DNA of 64,000 nucleotides from Liolophura sinensis (GCF_032854445.1 NC_088306.1:1430501-1494500), one strand, 5' to 3'. Shown: positions 35,299-47,485, counted from the stretch's first letter. The notes: generated by a model not told the origin, from the sequence alone. Made by a program: numbers and translations.

Positions 35299-36742
35299 TT
35301 TATTTTAACTCGTGATTAAATTTATATAGGTGTTCAAAATGCAGGCTAGGTGCAGTTTAAATATAGTTCCAAAGAAAAATTTTGTAGTGATGATTTATTA
35401 GTGGATACATCCGTGACTTTCCATATAGATGAAAACATCGTCGTCAGGTCCTTTGTTTATTGTTTGTTACACTGAGATATCTGGAATGTTGAAATTTGGA
35501 AAGCAAACTGTTTCTCACAGACTGTTTATCAGAAAGTTATTGTAGCGATCAGTTACATTTAAGATATAAGCGTGCATCTTATATACAGAAAGCCAAACAT
35601 GTGTTGACAAGCATTGATGTATCACCAAAAACTTTAACTAATGCTATTATACAAGAGTCTAAGGGAGGTAAGAAACTGTATTCTGTGGTTTGAACTCATA
35701 AAAGATCGACAGCTTATTGGACAACAAATGTCGTATAATATCGCATAACAGTTTAACTATGAAGAATCGCGAAGGTTAATTTTTGCGAGCCTTGTCTCCA
35801 CGTTACGAGTGTTTTAGACAAATTAAATTTGTTAACGATATCTTAAACATGATTTATACACACTATTGCATTTAAGACTATGTGCAATAAGGCAATACAG
35901 ACGTAACATAAACCACGTGTGCGATGATTTATTTTAGCTCCACACAGAGCTGTGTATTATGCTTCCTTAGCCAGCCAGTAATGTGATCGGACTCACATCA
36001 CGTTGTGGATAACGCGCACCTGCTGCTTACTTATCGATGTACGGATTCAGTTATGTCACATTAGGCTACAATCTGCGCAGTACATTACCTATTAGCCAGA
36101 CATCTGCGCCATGCATTGAAATCTTTGTCTCTTGCCTGGTTTGGTGTGTTCAGACAACAGGGCTCTCTTCACTGTTATATTATTGATGCTGGTAACCCAA
36201 TCGAACAGTTAATCATATAAAACATAAGAAGTTTTCAAACATGCAAATACATTAGGGGTTGCTAAATTACAATTATATTATTTTTCTTCGATTCTATTTC
36301 AGGTATCTGCTTCGCATCAAAATGGTTGAAATATCAGTATATGTGACGTTAAACCAGATCGTTCTTTCGTTCGGGTTACTGCCAAGGCTGGAATCTTTCA
36401 CAAGTGTCAATAGATGACACAATGCAATATCTGGACTCCCCTGAAATTTGAATTTGTATAACATGTATGTACATAACCAAAGACGTGCAGCATAGAGACT
36501 TAGACCAGAGGATAGACACAGGGACCACAGTGTGGATAGATGGTAAATGATCACACGCAACTAGCGTAATACGGACTCTTGTCAATTTACCCCAGTCAGG
36601 GTTTTATTCTAACTGTTCATGTAAATGCATAAGTAAAAGAATTTTACACGCCCCCTAGCACCATGGCCTGAGTAGAACTAGGTAAAAATGCTAAGTACGT
36701 CGTATTAAAAATGTTTTTATTTAAAACTGGTGTATTGAATGA

Positions 36743-36897
36743 TTTTTCTTGATTGGTGTTTAACGTCGTACTAAAGTGTATTTCACTTATACGACGGTCG
36801 CCATCGTTATGGTGGGAAGAAACCCATGACAATTCACAAGTGAAATATCCTAACGCGTAATAATGGTGTAAAACACCATTCACATAAATAAATCAAT
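36743..36897. mobile_element. Two SINE-1 3' ends in inverted orientation (copy A)
   Basis: A reverse SINE-1 end (TTGATTGGTGTTTAACGTCG, TTTCACTTATACGACGG, TATGGTGGGAAGAAACCC) is followed within about 100 bp by a forward end (CAAGTGAAATATCC, GGTGTAAAACACCATTCAC, ATAAATAAATCAATC). The two tails face outward, forming a palindrome. The same structure is in unit B at 45071-45227, so it predates the duplication. Confidence 0.75.
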
Positions 36898-37835
36898 CAT
36901 TTTATTTTGCAGTGTTAGAATATTGAAAAAGTAAAAATCAGATATTTTGCATATAATGATATAAACACTGGAGTCAAGTAATTTAGTCTGTTATATTGAA
37001 CAATGGACAGTACAGAAATACTTGTACTTAAATTGAGCCATAAAATATTTTGAGGGAGAGCTCACGATAACAAAGACTTTGTTGTTTCACTTCAAAGACT
37101 CCTATAGCCTGCAGACATCATATATAAACTATACCACACAGACATCGGACGACAGGAGGCCTAAATTATTCAAATGGCGCGCATTATTTCCAGTTTGAGT
37201 GTATTTAGGCTTGTCATAAGAGTGAAGAGTCGATGTTCTAAAATAGCTGGCAATGTCAACACAGCTTATATGTTTTCTTCGACCTCATTCAGTAGATAAT
37301 ACACAAAAACATTCACTACCTTTGAATGGACTTCTGTTATAAATATTCACATCTTTGTCCATTTTCCAGTCAACAACACTTCTGGGAGCAGTGATTTCTT
37401 AAATACAGGCATATAAAGATTGAAAAACATTAGAACAAGATGAATGTCAAGCATTTTGTTTTCTGGCTTTGTCATATCATGTTTGATCAGGTACAATTAT
37501 GTTGATGGGAAAAGGAAAAGTAGAATTAAACTGCACATAAATAGACTTATTTACTTCCAGAAATTTTAATGGAATTTCTTTTAGTCTGATGAAAGATTGC
37601 TTTTCCTGATCAATGTTCAAGGACTGGCGCACAAAAACATAGGCTCAGGGTATTTCTTATCTTTAGAAACGCACGGTGTATTCTGTTTATAAAATGTTAT
37701 ACTAATCAGTCAGAGTTTATCCCAGACTTCATTATAACAAAAATACTATATCCTGACAAGCTCGAAGAAAAGTTTAAAGACGAATTAACTCACATTTTTT
37801 ACGACTACCACTTAACAGCTCTACACCTGACTAGA

Positions 37836-38123
37836 TCCCTCGGTGGCGTCAACAAACCGATGTCATCAGGAAGTGTGCCTTTCGCACATAATACCTAGAG
37901 TGTTCGTCAGGCTGATAATTACAAGGGGCTTTTAATTGTCACTTTTCTAATAACTGGGGAATTAGTCATCCTGTGCATCCTTGGAGTTTATGTCATGCCG
38001 GTTAGTCATCAAAATGATTTATTTAGTTATTTACATTGTGTTTAACTCTGCACTCAGAAAAAGTCAATTGTGTGACAAGGAAGAAAGGAAGAAAAGCCCT
38101 TGTACCCGTTGACCAGCAAATGA
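37836..38123. other. 288-bp indel between units A and B
   Basis: Unit A has TAGA, then 288 bp, then CAAATCCTCTGGCG. Unit B joins TAGA directly to CAAATCCTCTGGCG near 46170. The unit A stretch ends in TGACAAATCC and contains TTTATTTAGTTATTTACATT, which resemble a reverse SINE-3. The simplest reading is a deletion in B with 2-bp microhomology. Confidence 0.7.
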
Positions 38124-39114
38124 CAAATCCTCTGGCGAAAACTTCATAATTTAGCTACTTCACGAAAAGAGCTACGGTTACTTTTTCATTCATTACAGAA
38201 GTTTCTTCATGGACGCTTCCTCACGAGTAAAATAAAAGTCCAACTAAATTTTGTTATAAAATTTAACAAGATTTAAAGCCTCCTTTCGCTACGTCACGTG
38301 GTTCCACTGCAGTTAGTTCTACCTCTGTGATCGCCACTATATGGGTGCCATACTGCCAATGTGGCCTTAAACTATAATCATTTATTCGTTCTTTCCGTGA
38401 GATGATTAAATAATGTTTTTTTGGGGGGGTTGCTACCCTAGTCAAATGAAGTCACTGTCATGTCTCAAGAGCATACAGTAAGAGCATATAGATGGGAAAC
38501 AGCCCTCAGGTAACACTGGTTTTTCAAACTGCCGCTTATATGGTTCCAAAATAATTTTCCAAGTCCAAAATAACAATGAAATTACAGTTCCAGGTACCCA
38601 AGCTCTCATCTTTCATATGTAACTGTTTCAAGTATACCTTTTTCTTAAAACAAGGAAAGAAGGCAAAACCGAACAATAACGTGGAGAACCTGGAACACCA
38701 TAGCCGGGAAGGTTTGGTTAAGTGCGATCAATCAGCAGTTTGGGCAGAAGCTTTCTCTCCACTAATTTGAAATGGAATATTTCAGAACCAATCACAAACA
38801 ATAAGCACGTTAAAGACTCAGCCATTTGAAAACGAACGAGAGAAGATTATTGATTTATACAGCGTGAATTCAAAAGTTTTCTTTTGCAGATTACTAGAAC
38901 TGAGTTAAGAACCACGTTAAATCAAGAAAAAAGAGTGGGCCAACCGGGAATTGTAGGAGGCTTATGTGTTGTAAGGAAAGTCGACAGGCTGCATATCCAC
39001 TTTAAATCTGGATGCAAAATCTGGTAATCAATTCCAAAAGACTCGAAAAAACCCCCCCAAAAAACCGGTGGATTGTAATGGGTTTATACTCCATTAATAC
39101 ATAAATGGTCTGTA

Positions 39115-42100
39115 AAAGGTTATGTTGTGAGCTGTCGCTTTGTGGACAAACTCTATGGTTAGGCTAGGAGCTATCGCTTTATGGACACGTTCTATGGTTA
39201 GGCTGGGAACTGTCCCTTTATAGACACGTTCTGTGTTTAGGTTGGGTGCTGTCGCTTTAAGAACATGTTCTATGGTTAGGTTGGGAGCTGTCGCTTTATG
39301 GACAAACTCTAAGGTTAGGTTGGGGGCTGTCGCTTTAAGAACACGTTCTATGATTAGGTTGGGAGCTGTCGGTTTATGGACACGTTCTATGGTTAGGCTG
39401 GGAGCTGTCGCTTAATGGACAAACTCTATGGTTGTGTTGGGAGCTGTCGCTTTAAGGACACGTTCTATGGTTAGGTTGGGAGGTGTCACTTTAAGGACAC
39501 GTTCTATAGTTAGGTTGGGAGCTGTCGCTTTATGGACAAACCCTATGGTTAGTTTGGGAGCTGTCGCTTTAAGGACAGGTTCTATGGTTAGGTTGGGAGC
39601 TTACGATTTAAAGGCACATTTTATGGTTAGGCTGGGAGCTGTCGCTTTATGGACACGTTCTATGGTTAGGTTGATAGCTGTCGCTTTTTGGACAAGCTCT
39701 ATGGTTAGGTTCGGAGCTGTCGCTTTAAGAACACGTTCTATGATTAGGTTGGGAGCTGTCGGTTTATGGACACGTTCTGTGGTTAGGTTGGGAGCTGTCA
39801 CTTTGTGAACAAACTCTATGGTTAGGTTGGGAGCTGTCGCTTTATAGACACGTTCTATGGTTAGGTTGGGAGCTGTCGGTTTAAGAACACGGTCTATGTT
39901 TAGGTTGGGAGTTGTCGGTTTATGGACACCTTCCATGGTAAGGATGGGAGCTGTCGCTTTAAGGACACGTTCTATGGTTAGGTTAGAAGCTGTCGCTTTA
40001 TGAACAAACTCTATGGTTAGGTTGGGAGCTGTCGCTTTAAGGACACGTTCTATGGTTAAGTTGAGAGCTGTCGGTTTATGGACACGTTCTGTGGTTATAA
40101 TGTGAGCTGTCGCTTTGTAGAAAAACTCTATGGTTAGGCTGGGAGCTGTCGGTCTATAGACACATTCTATGGTTAGGTTGGGAGCTGTCGCTTTGTGGAC
40201 AAACTCTATGGTTAGGCTGGGATCTGTCGCTTTATAGACTCTGTCTATGGTTAGGTTTGAAGCTGTCGCTTTGTGGACAAACTTTATGGTTACGTTGGGA
40301 GCTGTGGCGGTAAGAACACGTTCTGTGGTTAGGTTGGGAGCTGTCGCTTTGTGGACAAACTGTATGGTTAGGTTGAGAGCTGTCGTTTTATAGACACGTT
40401 CTATGGTTAGGTTGGGAGCTGTCGCTTTACGGACAAACTCAATGGTTAGGTTGGGAGCTGTCGCTTTAAGAACACGTTCTGTGGTTAGGTTGGGAGCTGT
40501 CGGTTTATGGACATGTTCTATGGTTAGGATGGGAGCTGTCGCTTTAAGGACACGTTCTATGGTGAGGTTGTAAGCTTTCGCTTTATGGACAAACTCTATG
40601 GATGTGTTGGGAGCTGTCGCTTTAAGGACACGTTCTATGGTTAGGTTGGGAGCTGTCGCTGTATGGACAAACTCTATGGTTAAGATGGGAGCTGTCGCCT
40701 TAAGGACACGTTCTATGGTTAGGTTGGAAGCTTTCGATTTAAGGACACATTTTATGTTTAGACCGGGAGCTGTTGCTTTATGGACACGTTCTATGGTTAG
40801 GTTAATAGCTGTGGCTTTATGGGCATGCTCTCTGATTAGGTTGGGAGCTGTCGCCTTAAAAACACGTTCTTTGGTTAGGTTGGGAGCTGTCTCTCTATGG
40901 ATCTATGGTTAAGTTGGGAGCTGTCCCTTTAAAGAAAGGTTCTATGGTTAGGTTGGGAGCTTTCGCTTTATGGACAAATTCTATCGTTATGTTGGGAGCT
41001 GTCACTTTATGGACACGTTCTATGGTTATGTTGGGAGCTATCGCTTTATGGACAGGTTCTTTGGTTAAGCTGGGAGCTGTCACTTTATAGACACGTTCTA
41101 TGGTTAGGTTGATAGCTATCGCTTTATGGACAAACTCTATGTTTAGGTTGAGAGCTGCCGCTTAATGGAAACGTTCTATGCTTAGCCTGGGAGCTGTCGC
41201 TATATAGACACTTTCTATGGTTAGGTGGGGAGCTGTCGCTTTATAGACACGTTCTATGGTTACGTTGGGAGCTGTCGCTTTATGGACACGTTCCATGTTT
41301 AGGCTGGGAGCTATGGCATTATGGGCACGTTCTATGGTTAAGCTGAGAGCTGTCGCTTTATGGACAAACTCTATGGTTAGGTTTGGAGCTGTCGCTTTAA
41401 TGGTTCTATGGTTAGGCTGGGAGCTGTCGCTCTATGGACACGTTCTATGGTTAGGCTGGGAGCTGTCGCTTTATAGACACGTTCTATGGTTAGGTTGATA
41501 GCTGTCGCTTTGTGGACAAACTTTATGGTTACGTTGGGAGCTGTGGCGGTAAGAACACGTTCTGTGGTTAGGTTGGGAGCTGTCGCTTTGTGGACAAACT
41601 GTATGGTTAGGTTGAGAGCTGTCGTTTTATAGACACCTTCTATGGTTAGGTTGGGAGCTGTCGCTTTACGGACAAACTCTATGGTTAGGTTGGGAGCTGT
41701 CGCTTTAAGAACACGTTCTGTGGTTAGGTTGGAAGCTGTCGGTTTATGGACATGTTCTATGGTTAGGATGGGAGCTGTCGCTTTAAGGACACGTTCTATG
41801 GTGAGGTTGTAAGCTATCGCTTTATGGACAAACTCTATGGATGTGTTGGGAGCTGTCGCTTTAAGGACACGTTGTATGGTTAGGTTGGGAGCTGTCGCTG
41901 TATGGACAAACTCTATGGTTAAGATGGGAGCTGTCGCTTTAAGGACACGTTCTATGGTTAGGTTGGAAGCTTTCGATTTAAGGACACATTTTATGTTTAG
42001 ACCGGGAGCTGTTGCTTTATGGACACGTTCTATGGTTAGGTTAATAGCTGTGGCTTTATGGGCATGCTCTCTGATTAGGTTGGGAGCTTTCGCCTTAAAA

Positions 42101-43622
42101 ACACGTTCTGTGGTTAGGTTGGGAGCTGTCTCTCTATGGACAAGATCTATGGTTAAGTTGGGAGCTGTCCCTTTAAAGAAAGGTTCTATGGTTAGGTTGG
42201 GAGCTTTCGCTTTATGGACAAATTCTATCGTTATGTTGGGAGCTGTCACTTTAAGGACACCTTCTATGGTTATGTTGGGAGCTATCGCTTTATGGACAGG
42301 TTCTTTGGTTAAGCTGGGAGCTGTCACTTTATAGACACGTTCTATGGTTAGGTTGATAGCTATCGCTTTATGGACAAACTCTATGTTTAGGTTGAGAGCT
42401 GCCGCTTAATGGAAACGTTCTATGCTTAGCCTGGGAGCTGTCGCTATATAGACACTTTCTATGGTTAGGTGGGGAGCTGTCGCTTTATAGACACGTTCTA
42501 TGGTTACGTTGGGAGCTGTCGCTTTATGGACACGTTCCATGTTTAGGCTGGGAGCTATGGCATTATGGGCACGTTCTATGGTTAAGCTGAGAGCTGTCGC
42601 TTTATGGACAAACTCTATGGTTAGGTTTGGAGCTGTCGCTTTAATGGTTCTATGGTTAGGCTGGGAGCTGTCGCTCTATGGACACGTTCTATGGTTAGGC
42701 TGGGAGCTGTCGCTTTATAGACACGTTCTATGGTTAGGTTGATAGCTGTCGCTTTAAGGACAAACTCTATGGTTAGATTGGGTGCTCTCGCTTTATAGAC
42801 ACGGTCTATGGTTAAGCTGGGAGCTGTTGCTTTATGGACAAACTCTATGGTTAAGTTGGGTGCAGTCGCTTTATAGACACGTTTTATGGTTAGGCTGATA
42901 TCTGTCGCTTTATATACACGTTCTTTGGTTAGATTGATAGTTGTCGCTTTATGCAGACCTTGTATGGTTAAGTTGGTAGCTGTTGCTTTATAGACACGTT
43001 CTGTGGTTAGGTTGATAGCTATCGCTTTATGCAGACCTTCTAAGGTTAGGTTGATACCTGTCGCTTTATGGACACGTTCTATGGTTATGTTGGGAGTTGT
43101 TGCTTTATGCACACGTTCCAATGTTAGGTTGGGGGCTGTCGCTTTATAGACACGTTCTGTTGTTAGGTTGGGAGCTGTGGCTTTATGGACAAACTCTATG
43201 GTTAAGTTAGGAGCTGTCGCTTTATAGACACGTTCTATGGTTAGTTTGGGAGCTGTCGCTTTAAGGACACCCTCTATGGTTAGGTTGATAGCTGTCGCTT
43301 TATCGACACGTTCTATGGTTAGTTTGGGAGCTGTCGCTTTATATACACGTTCTATGGTTAGGTTGATAGCTGTCACTTTATGCAGACCATCTATGGTTAA
43401 GTTGGGAGCTGTCGCTTTATAGACACGTTCAATGGTTAGGTTGATAGCTGCCTCTTTATTCAGACCTTCTATGATTAAGTTGGGAGCTGTCGCTTTATAG
43501 ACACGTTCTGTGGTTAGGTTGGGAGCTGTGGCTTTAAGGACGCCTTCTATGGTTAGGTTGATAGCTGTAGCTTTTTGGACACGCTCTATGGTTGAGTTGG
43601 GAGTTGTTGCTTTATAGACACA
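39115..43622. repeat. 39-bp satellite array 3, about 115 copies
   Basis: The largest array. It has the same G-rich plus strand and flavours as arrays 1 and 2, plus variants such as GTCGGTTTATGGACACG. Minus-strand frames of 316 (41377-42327) and 251 (42621-43376) residues and plus-strand frames up to 165 residues reflect the 13-codon period. Its right third (about 42750-43600) resembles array 2, and the left part is enriched for ACAAACT-type units. Confidence 0.95.
40271..42751. repeat. 1.24 kb higher-order duplication inside array 3
   Basis: About 32 consecutive units (40271-41511) are repeated almost exactly at 41511-42751. The spacing is 1239 bp between left-hand landmarks (40598 and 41837) and 1244 bp between right-hand ones (41256 and 42500). 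The 5-bp difference is an indel at TCTCTATGGATCTATGG (near 40893) versus GGACAAGATCTATGG (near 42137). An 80-residue frame at 41256-41498 is repeated identically at 42500-42742. Confidence 0.9.
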
Positions 43623-45070
43623 TTGTTTTTATTTTAACTCGTGATTAAATTCATATAGGTGTTCAAAATGCAGGCTAGGTGCAGCTTATAAATAGTTCCA
43701 AAGAAAAATTGTTTATAGATGATTTATTAGTTGATTCATCCCCGACTTTCGACAGAGGTGAAAACATTGTCATCAGGTCCTTTGTTTTTTGTTTGTTACA
43801 TTGAGATATCTGGAACGTTAAAATGTGGAATGCAAGCTGTTTCTCAGAGACTGTTTCTCAGAAACTTATTGTAGCCATCAGTTACATTTAAGATATAAGC
43901 GTACATCTTATATACAGAAAGCCAAACATGTGTTGACAAGCATTGATATATCACCAAAAACTTTAACTAATGCTATTATGCAAGAGTTTAAGGGAGGTAA
44001 GAAACTGTATTCTGTGGTTTGAACTCATAAAAGATCGACGGCTTATTGAACAAAAAATGTCTTGTTATATCGCATAACAGTTTATCTATGAAGAATCCCA
44101 AAGGTTAATTTTTGCGAACCTTGTCTCCACATTACGAGTGTTCCAGAGAAATTAAGTTTGTTAACGATGTCTTAAACATGATTTATACAAACTATTGCAT
44201 TTAAGACTATGTGCAATAAGGCAATACAGACGTAACATAAACCACGTGTGCGATGATTTATGTTAGCTCCACACAAAGCTGTGTATTATGCTTCCTTAGC
44301 CAGCCAGTATTGTGATCGGACTCACATCACGTTGTAGATAACGCGCACCTGCTGCTTACTTATCGATGTACGGATTCAGTTATGTCACATTAGGCTACAA
44401 TCTGCGCAGTACATTACCTATCAGCCAGATATCAGCGCCATGCATTGAAATCTTTGTCTCTCGCCTGGTTTGGTATGTTCAGACAGCAGGGCTCTCTTCA
44501 CTGTTATATTATTGATGCTGGTAACCCAATCGAACAGTTAATCATAAAAAACATAAGAAGTTTTCAAACATGCAAATACATTAGGGGTTGCTAAACTACA
44601 ATTATATTATTTTTCTTCGATTCTATTTCAGGTATCTGCTTCGCATCAAAATGGTTGAAGTATCAGTATACGTGACGTTAAACCTGATCGTTCTTTCGTT
44701 CGGGTTGCTGCCAAAGCTGGAATCTTTCAGAAGTGTCAATAGATGACACAATGCAATATCTGGACTCCCCTGAAATTTGAATTTGTATAACATGTTTGTA
44801 CATAACCAAAGACGTGCAGCATAGAGACTAAGACCAGAGGATAGGCACAGGGACCACAGTGTGGATAGATGGTAAATGATCACAAACATCTGGCGAAATA
44901 CGGACCCTTGTCAATTTACCCCAGTCAGGGTTTTATTCTAACTGTTCATGTAAATGCATAAGTAAAAGAATTTTACACGCCCCCTAGCACCATGGCCTGA
45001 GTAGAACTAGGTAAAAATGCTAAGTACGTCGTATTAAAAATGTTTTTGGTTAAAACTGGTGTATTGAATG

Positions 45071-45227
45071 ATTTTTCTTGATTGGTGTTTAACGTCGTAC
45101 TAAAGTGTATTTCACTTATTCGACGGTCGCCATCATTATGGTGGGAAGAAACCCATGACAATTCGCAAGTGAAATACCCTAACGCGTAATAACGGTGTAA
45201 AACACCATTCACATAAATAAATCAATC
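45071..45227. mobile_element. Two SINE-1 3' ends in inverted orientation (copy B)
   Basis: Same palindromic arrangement as 36743-36897, with a few substitutions (TTATTCGACGG for TTATACGACGG). Confidence 0.75.
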
Positions 45228-45668
45228 ATTTTTTTTAAAGTGTTAGAATATTGAAAAAGTAAAAATTAGATATTTTGCATATAATGATATAAATACTGGA
45301 GTCAAGTAATTTAGTCTGTTATGTATGGACAGTACAGAAATACTTGGACTTAAATTGAGCCATGAAATATTTTGAGGGAGAGCTCACGACAACAAAGACT
45401 TTGTTGTTCCACTTCAAAGACTCCTATAGCCTGCAAACATCATATATAAACTATACCACACAGACATCGGACGACAGGAGGCCTGGATTATTAAAATGGC
45501 GCGCATTATTTCCAGTTTGAGTGTATTTAGGCTTGTCATAAGAGTGAAGAGTCGATGTTCTAAAATAGCTGGCAATGTCAACACAGCTTATATGTTGTCT
45601 TCGACCTCATTCAGTAGATAATACACAAAAACATTCACTACCTTTGAATGGACTTCTGTTATAAGTAT

Positions 45669-45971
45669 TCACATCTTTGTCCATTTTCCAGTCAACAACA
45701 CTTCCGGGAGCAGTGATTTCTTAAATACAGGCATATAAAGATTGAAAAACATTAGAACAAGATGAATGTCAAACATTTTGTTTTCTGGCTTTGTCATATC
45801 ATGTTTGATCAGGTATGAATATCTTATGTTGATGGGAAAAGGAAAAGTAGAATCAAACTGCACATAAATAGACTTATTTGCTTCCAGAAATTTTAATGGA
45901 ATTTCTTTTAGTCTGATGAAAGATTGCTTTTCCTGATCAATGTTCAAGGACTGGCGCACAAAAACATAGGC
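45669..45971 (-). CDS. Unrecognised 100-codon open frame, possible exon or chance ORF
   Basis: An open frame on the minus strand from just after a stop at 45972-45974 to a stop at 45669. It reads AYVFVRQSLNIDQEKQ at its start and ends in LLTGKWTKM. There is no ATG before the body of the frame, so if coding it would be an exon or use a non-ATG start. I recognise no domain. In unit A the same region carries a 5-bp deletion (near 37492) that shifts the frame, so at most one copy could encode it. There are no clear splice signals beside it. Chance openness is the likelier explanation. Confidence 0.15.
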   Translation of the reverse strand, partial: AYVFVRQSLNIDQEKQSFIRLKEIPLKFLEANKSIYVQFDSTFPFPINIRYSYLIKHDMTKPENKMFDIHLVLMFFNLYMPVFKKSLLPEVLLTGKWTKM

Positions 45972-46689
45972 TCAGGGTATTTCTTATCTTTAGAAACGCA
46001 CGGTGTATTCTGTTTATAAAATGTTATACTAATCAGTCAGAGTTTATCCCAGACTTCATTATAACAAAAATACTATATCCTGACAAGCTCGAAGAAAAGT
46101 TTAAAGACGAATTAACTCACATTTTTTACGACGACTACTTAACAGCTCTACACCTGACTAGACAAATCCTCTGGCGAAAACTTCATAATTTAGCTACTTC
46201 ATGAAAAGAGCTACGGTTACTTTTTCATTCATTACAGAAGTTTCTTCATTGACTCTTCCTCACGAGTAAAATAAACGTCCAACTAAATTTTGTTATAAAA
46301 TTTAACAAGATTTAAAGCCTCCTTTCGCTACGTCACGTGGTTCCACTGCAGTTAGTTCTACTTCTGTGATCGCCACTATATGGGTGCCATACTGCCAATG
46401 TGGCCTTAAACTATAATCATTCATTCGTTCTTTCTGTGAGATGATTAAATAATGGTTTTTTTTGGGTTTCTACCCTAGTCAAATAAAAGTCACTGTCATG
46501 TCCCAAGAGCATACAGTAAGAGCATGTAGATCGAGAGAGATTTTTTATTGATTTTTACAGCGTGAATGAAAACGAACGAGCTTGAAAAAAACAAAAGTTT
46601 TCTTTTGCAGATTACTGGAACTGAATTAAGGATCACGTCAGTGAAAAAATGGGGTGTATTCGTGGAGCCTCGTCTGAAAAGGGAGAGAT

Positions 46690-46850
46690 GGTTTATAGAC
46701 TGTTTATAGTAGTTGAAACCACTGGTCTTTCACCAATGGGGTAGCGTGTTCGAATCCGACTTCAGTTTTACGTCGGGCGATTCGTCAGGTACGTAACTGA
46801 CTGTTAGCGTGTAAGTATTCTTGAATACTGTCTAAAACATTCTTGGTATA
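46690..46850 (+). mobile_element. SINE-3 relic
   Basis: B-box GTAGCGTGTTCGAATCCGAC, GATTCGTCAGGTACG and the shared tail AGTATTCTTGAATACTGTCT followed by AAAACATTC, a decayed form of TTGAGTACGGCGTAAAACACC. Confidence 0.6.
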
Positions 46851-47371
46851 CACGGTTTTCCAGACGTCTCCCTTGTGACCGCACCATCAACCAGTGATGG
46901 CTGTGATAGATAATGGACAAGTTACTGACAAAATTGTTTATGATTGTTGCTCCACTTTTGGAGAAAAAAAAACGTCTTCAACTAGGCAAACAGCTACAAG
47001 AGCGTTGCGGACAGGTGATTGTCAACAAGGCCCTGCAAACGGTGAGAAAAGTGAGAATTTCGACGTCGAGATTGGATTTACGTTATTCACGACTGCCCCC
47101 GCCCTGCTGAAGGCGTCAAGGTCACGTGGCGCACGTCTTGGAGATTATAACTGATTTTCCCCAACTGTGCCATAAGAGACAGCTTTATTACACAAACTAA
47201 GCGCAATTTGATTAGAAAACCACGATTTCGGGACAACGTGCTGCCCCTGACAGGGCTGAGGCGAACTAATTTGTGAAAACGTGAGAATTCGTGGGGGTGC
47301 AATTATCTAGGTTATCTAGACTGATGTCTTAGAAATGCTGCTAAAGACAGTTTCGAGCCTTCTCATGAATT
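46812..47371 (+). repeat. R-X, long copy 1 (left of a direct-repeat pair)
   Basis: Collinear with 48853-49351: CTGTCTAAAACATTC, ACGTCTCCCTTGTG, AAATTGTTTATGATTGTTGC, GTCACGTGG, ATAAGAGAC, TTTCGGGACAACGTGC, GAACTAATTTGTGAAAACG, CTGATGTCTTAGAAATGC and TTCTCATGAATTC. A third, shorter copy is at 60400-60612. No coding capacity. Confidence 0.8.
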
Positions 47372-47485
47372 CGACTTCTATCGCTTTATAATCAGAAGTT
47401 TTCGTGAATACGGCGTAAAACTACCAATGTAATAAATCAGTAATACACCGGGATCCACAAATAACCGCTGAGGCATAACAAACTT

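Larger units (their letters stand above)
32216..38931 (+). repeat. Segmental duplication unit A
   Basis: First of two adjacent direct copies. It starts at AGAGTGGGCCAATCGGGAATT (copy B: 38932) with a ~185-bp leader, then the 39-bp array and then a unique-looking flank. The flanks of A and B are nearly identical by eye over about 3 kb, so the duplication is recent relative to most repeats here. Unit A additionally holds a truncated flank piece between two arrays (33209-33554). Confidence 0.9.
35299..38931 (+). repeat. Flank of unit A
   Basis: About 3.6 kb of low-copy sequence matching 43623-46645. It includes a reverse R-Y copy (36540-36705), a palindromic SINE-1 pair (36743-36897) and two stretches absent from unit B (37836-38123 and roughly 38490-38845). 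A 65-residue frame (35496-35693) and an 88-residue minus frame (36294-36560) are conserved in B, but so is the non-coding DNA around them. Confidence 0.85.
38932..46645 (+). repeat. Segmental duplication unit B
   Basis: Second copy: leader 38932-39114, one long satellite array, flank to about 46645. The leader differs from that of unit A by scattered substitutions and a C-run indel. The array is about 4.5 kb, against about 2.5 kb in two blocks in A. The right limit is where ACTGAATTAAGGATCACGT diverges from unit A. Confidence 0.9.
43623..46645 (+). repeat. Flank of unit B
   Basis: Counterpart of 35299-38931, about 0.6 kb shorter because of two deletions. It contains a reverse R-Y copy (44865-45035), the palindromic SINE-1 pair (45071-45227) and the intact 45669-45971 frame. 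Near 46555-46600 a short stretch, GAAAACGAACGAGC, has moved relative to unit A, a rearranged junction. Confidence 0.85.

Noticed and set aside
33905-43376. Long minus-strand ORFs with TIERVHKATAPNL repeats as a repeat protein
   Set aside because: The plus strand is open too, frames break at array indels, and there are no start or splice features. Kept only as a low-interest finding.
32400-43622. Interstitial telomere or CRISPR array
   Set aside because: The TTAGG-like core is embedded in a 39-bp unit, not a pure telomere repeat. There are no unique spacers between repeats, and the window is eukaryotic.
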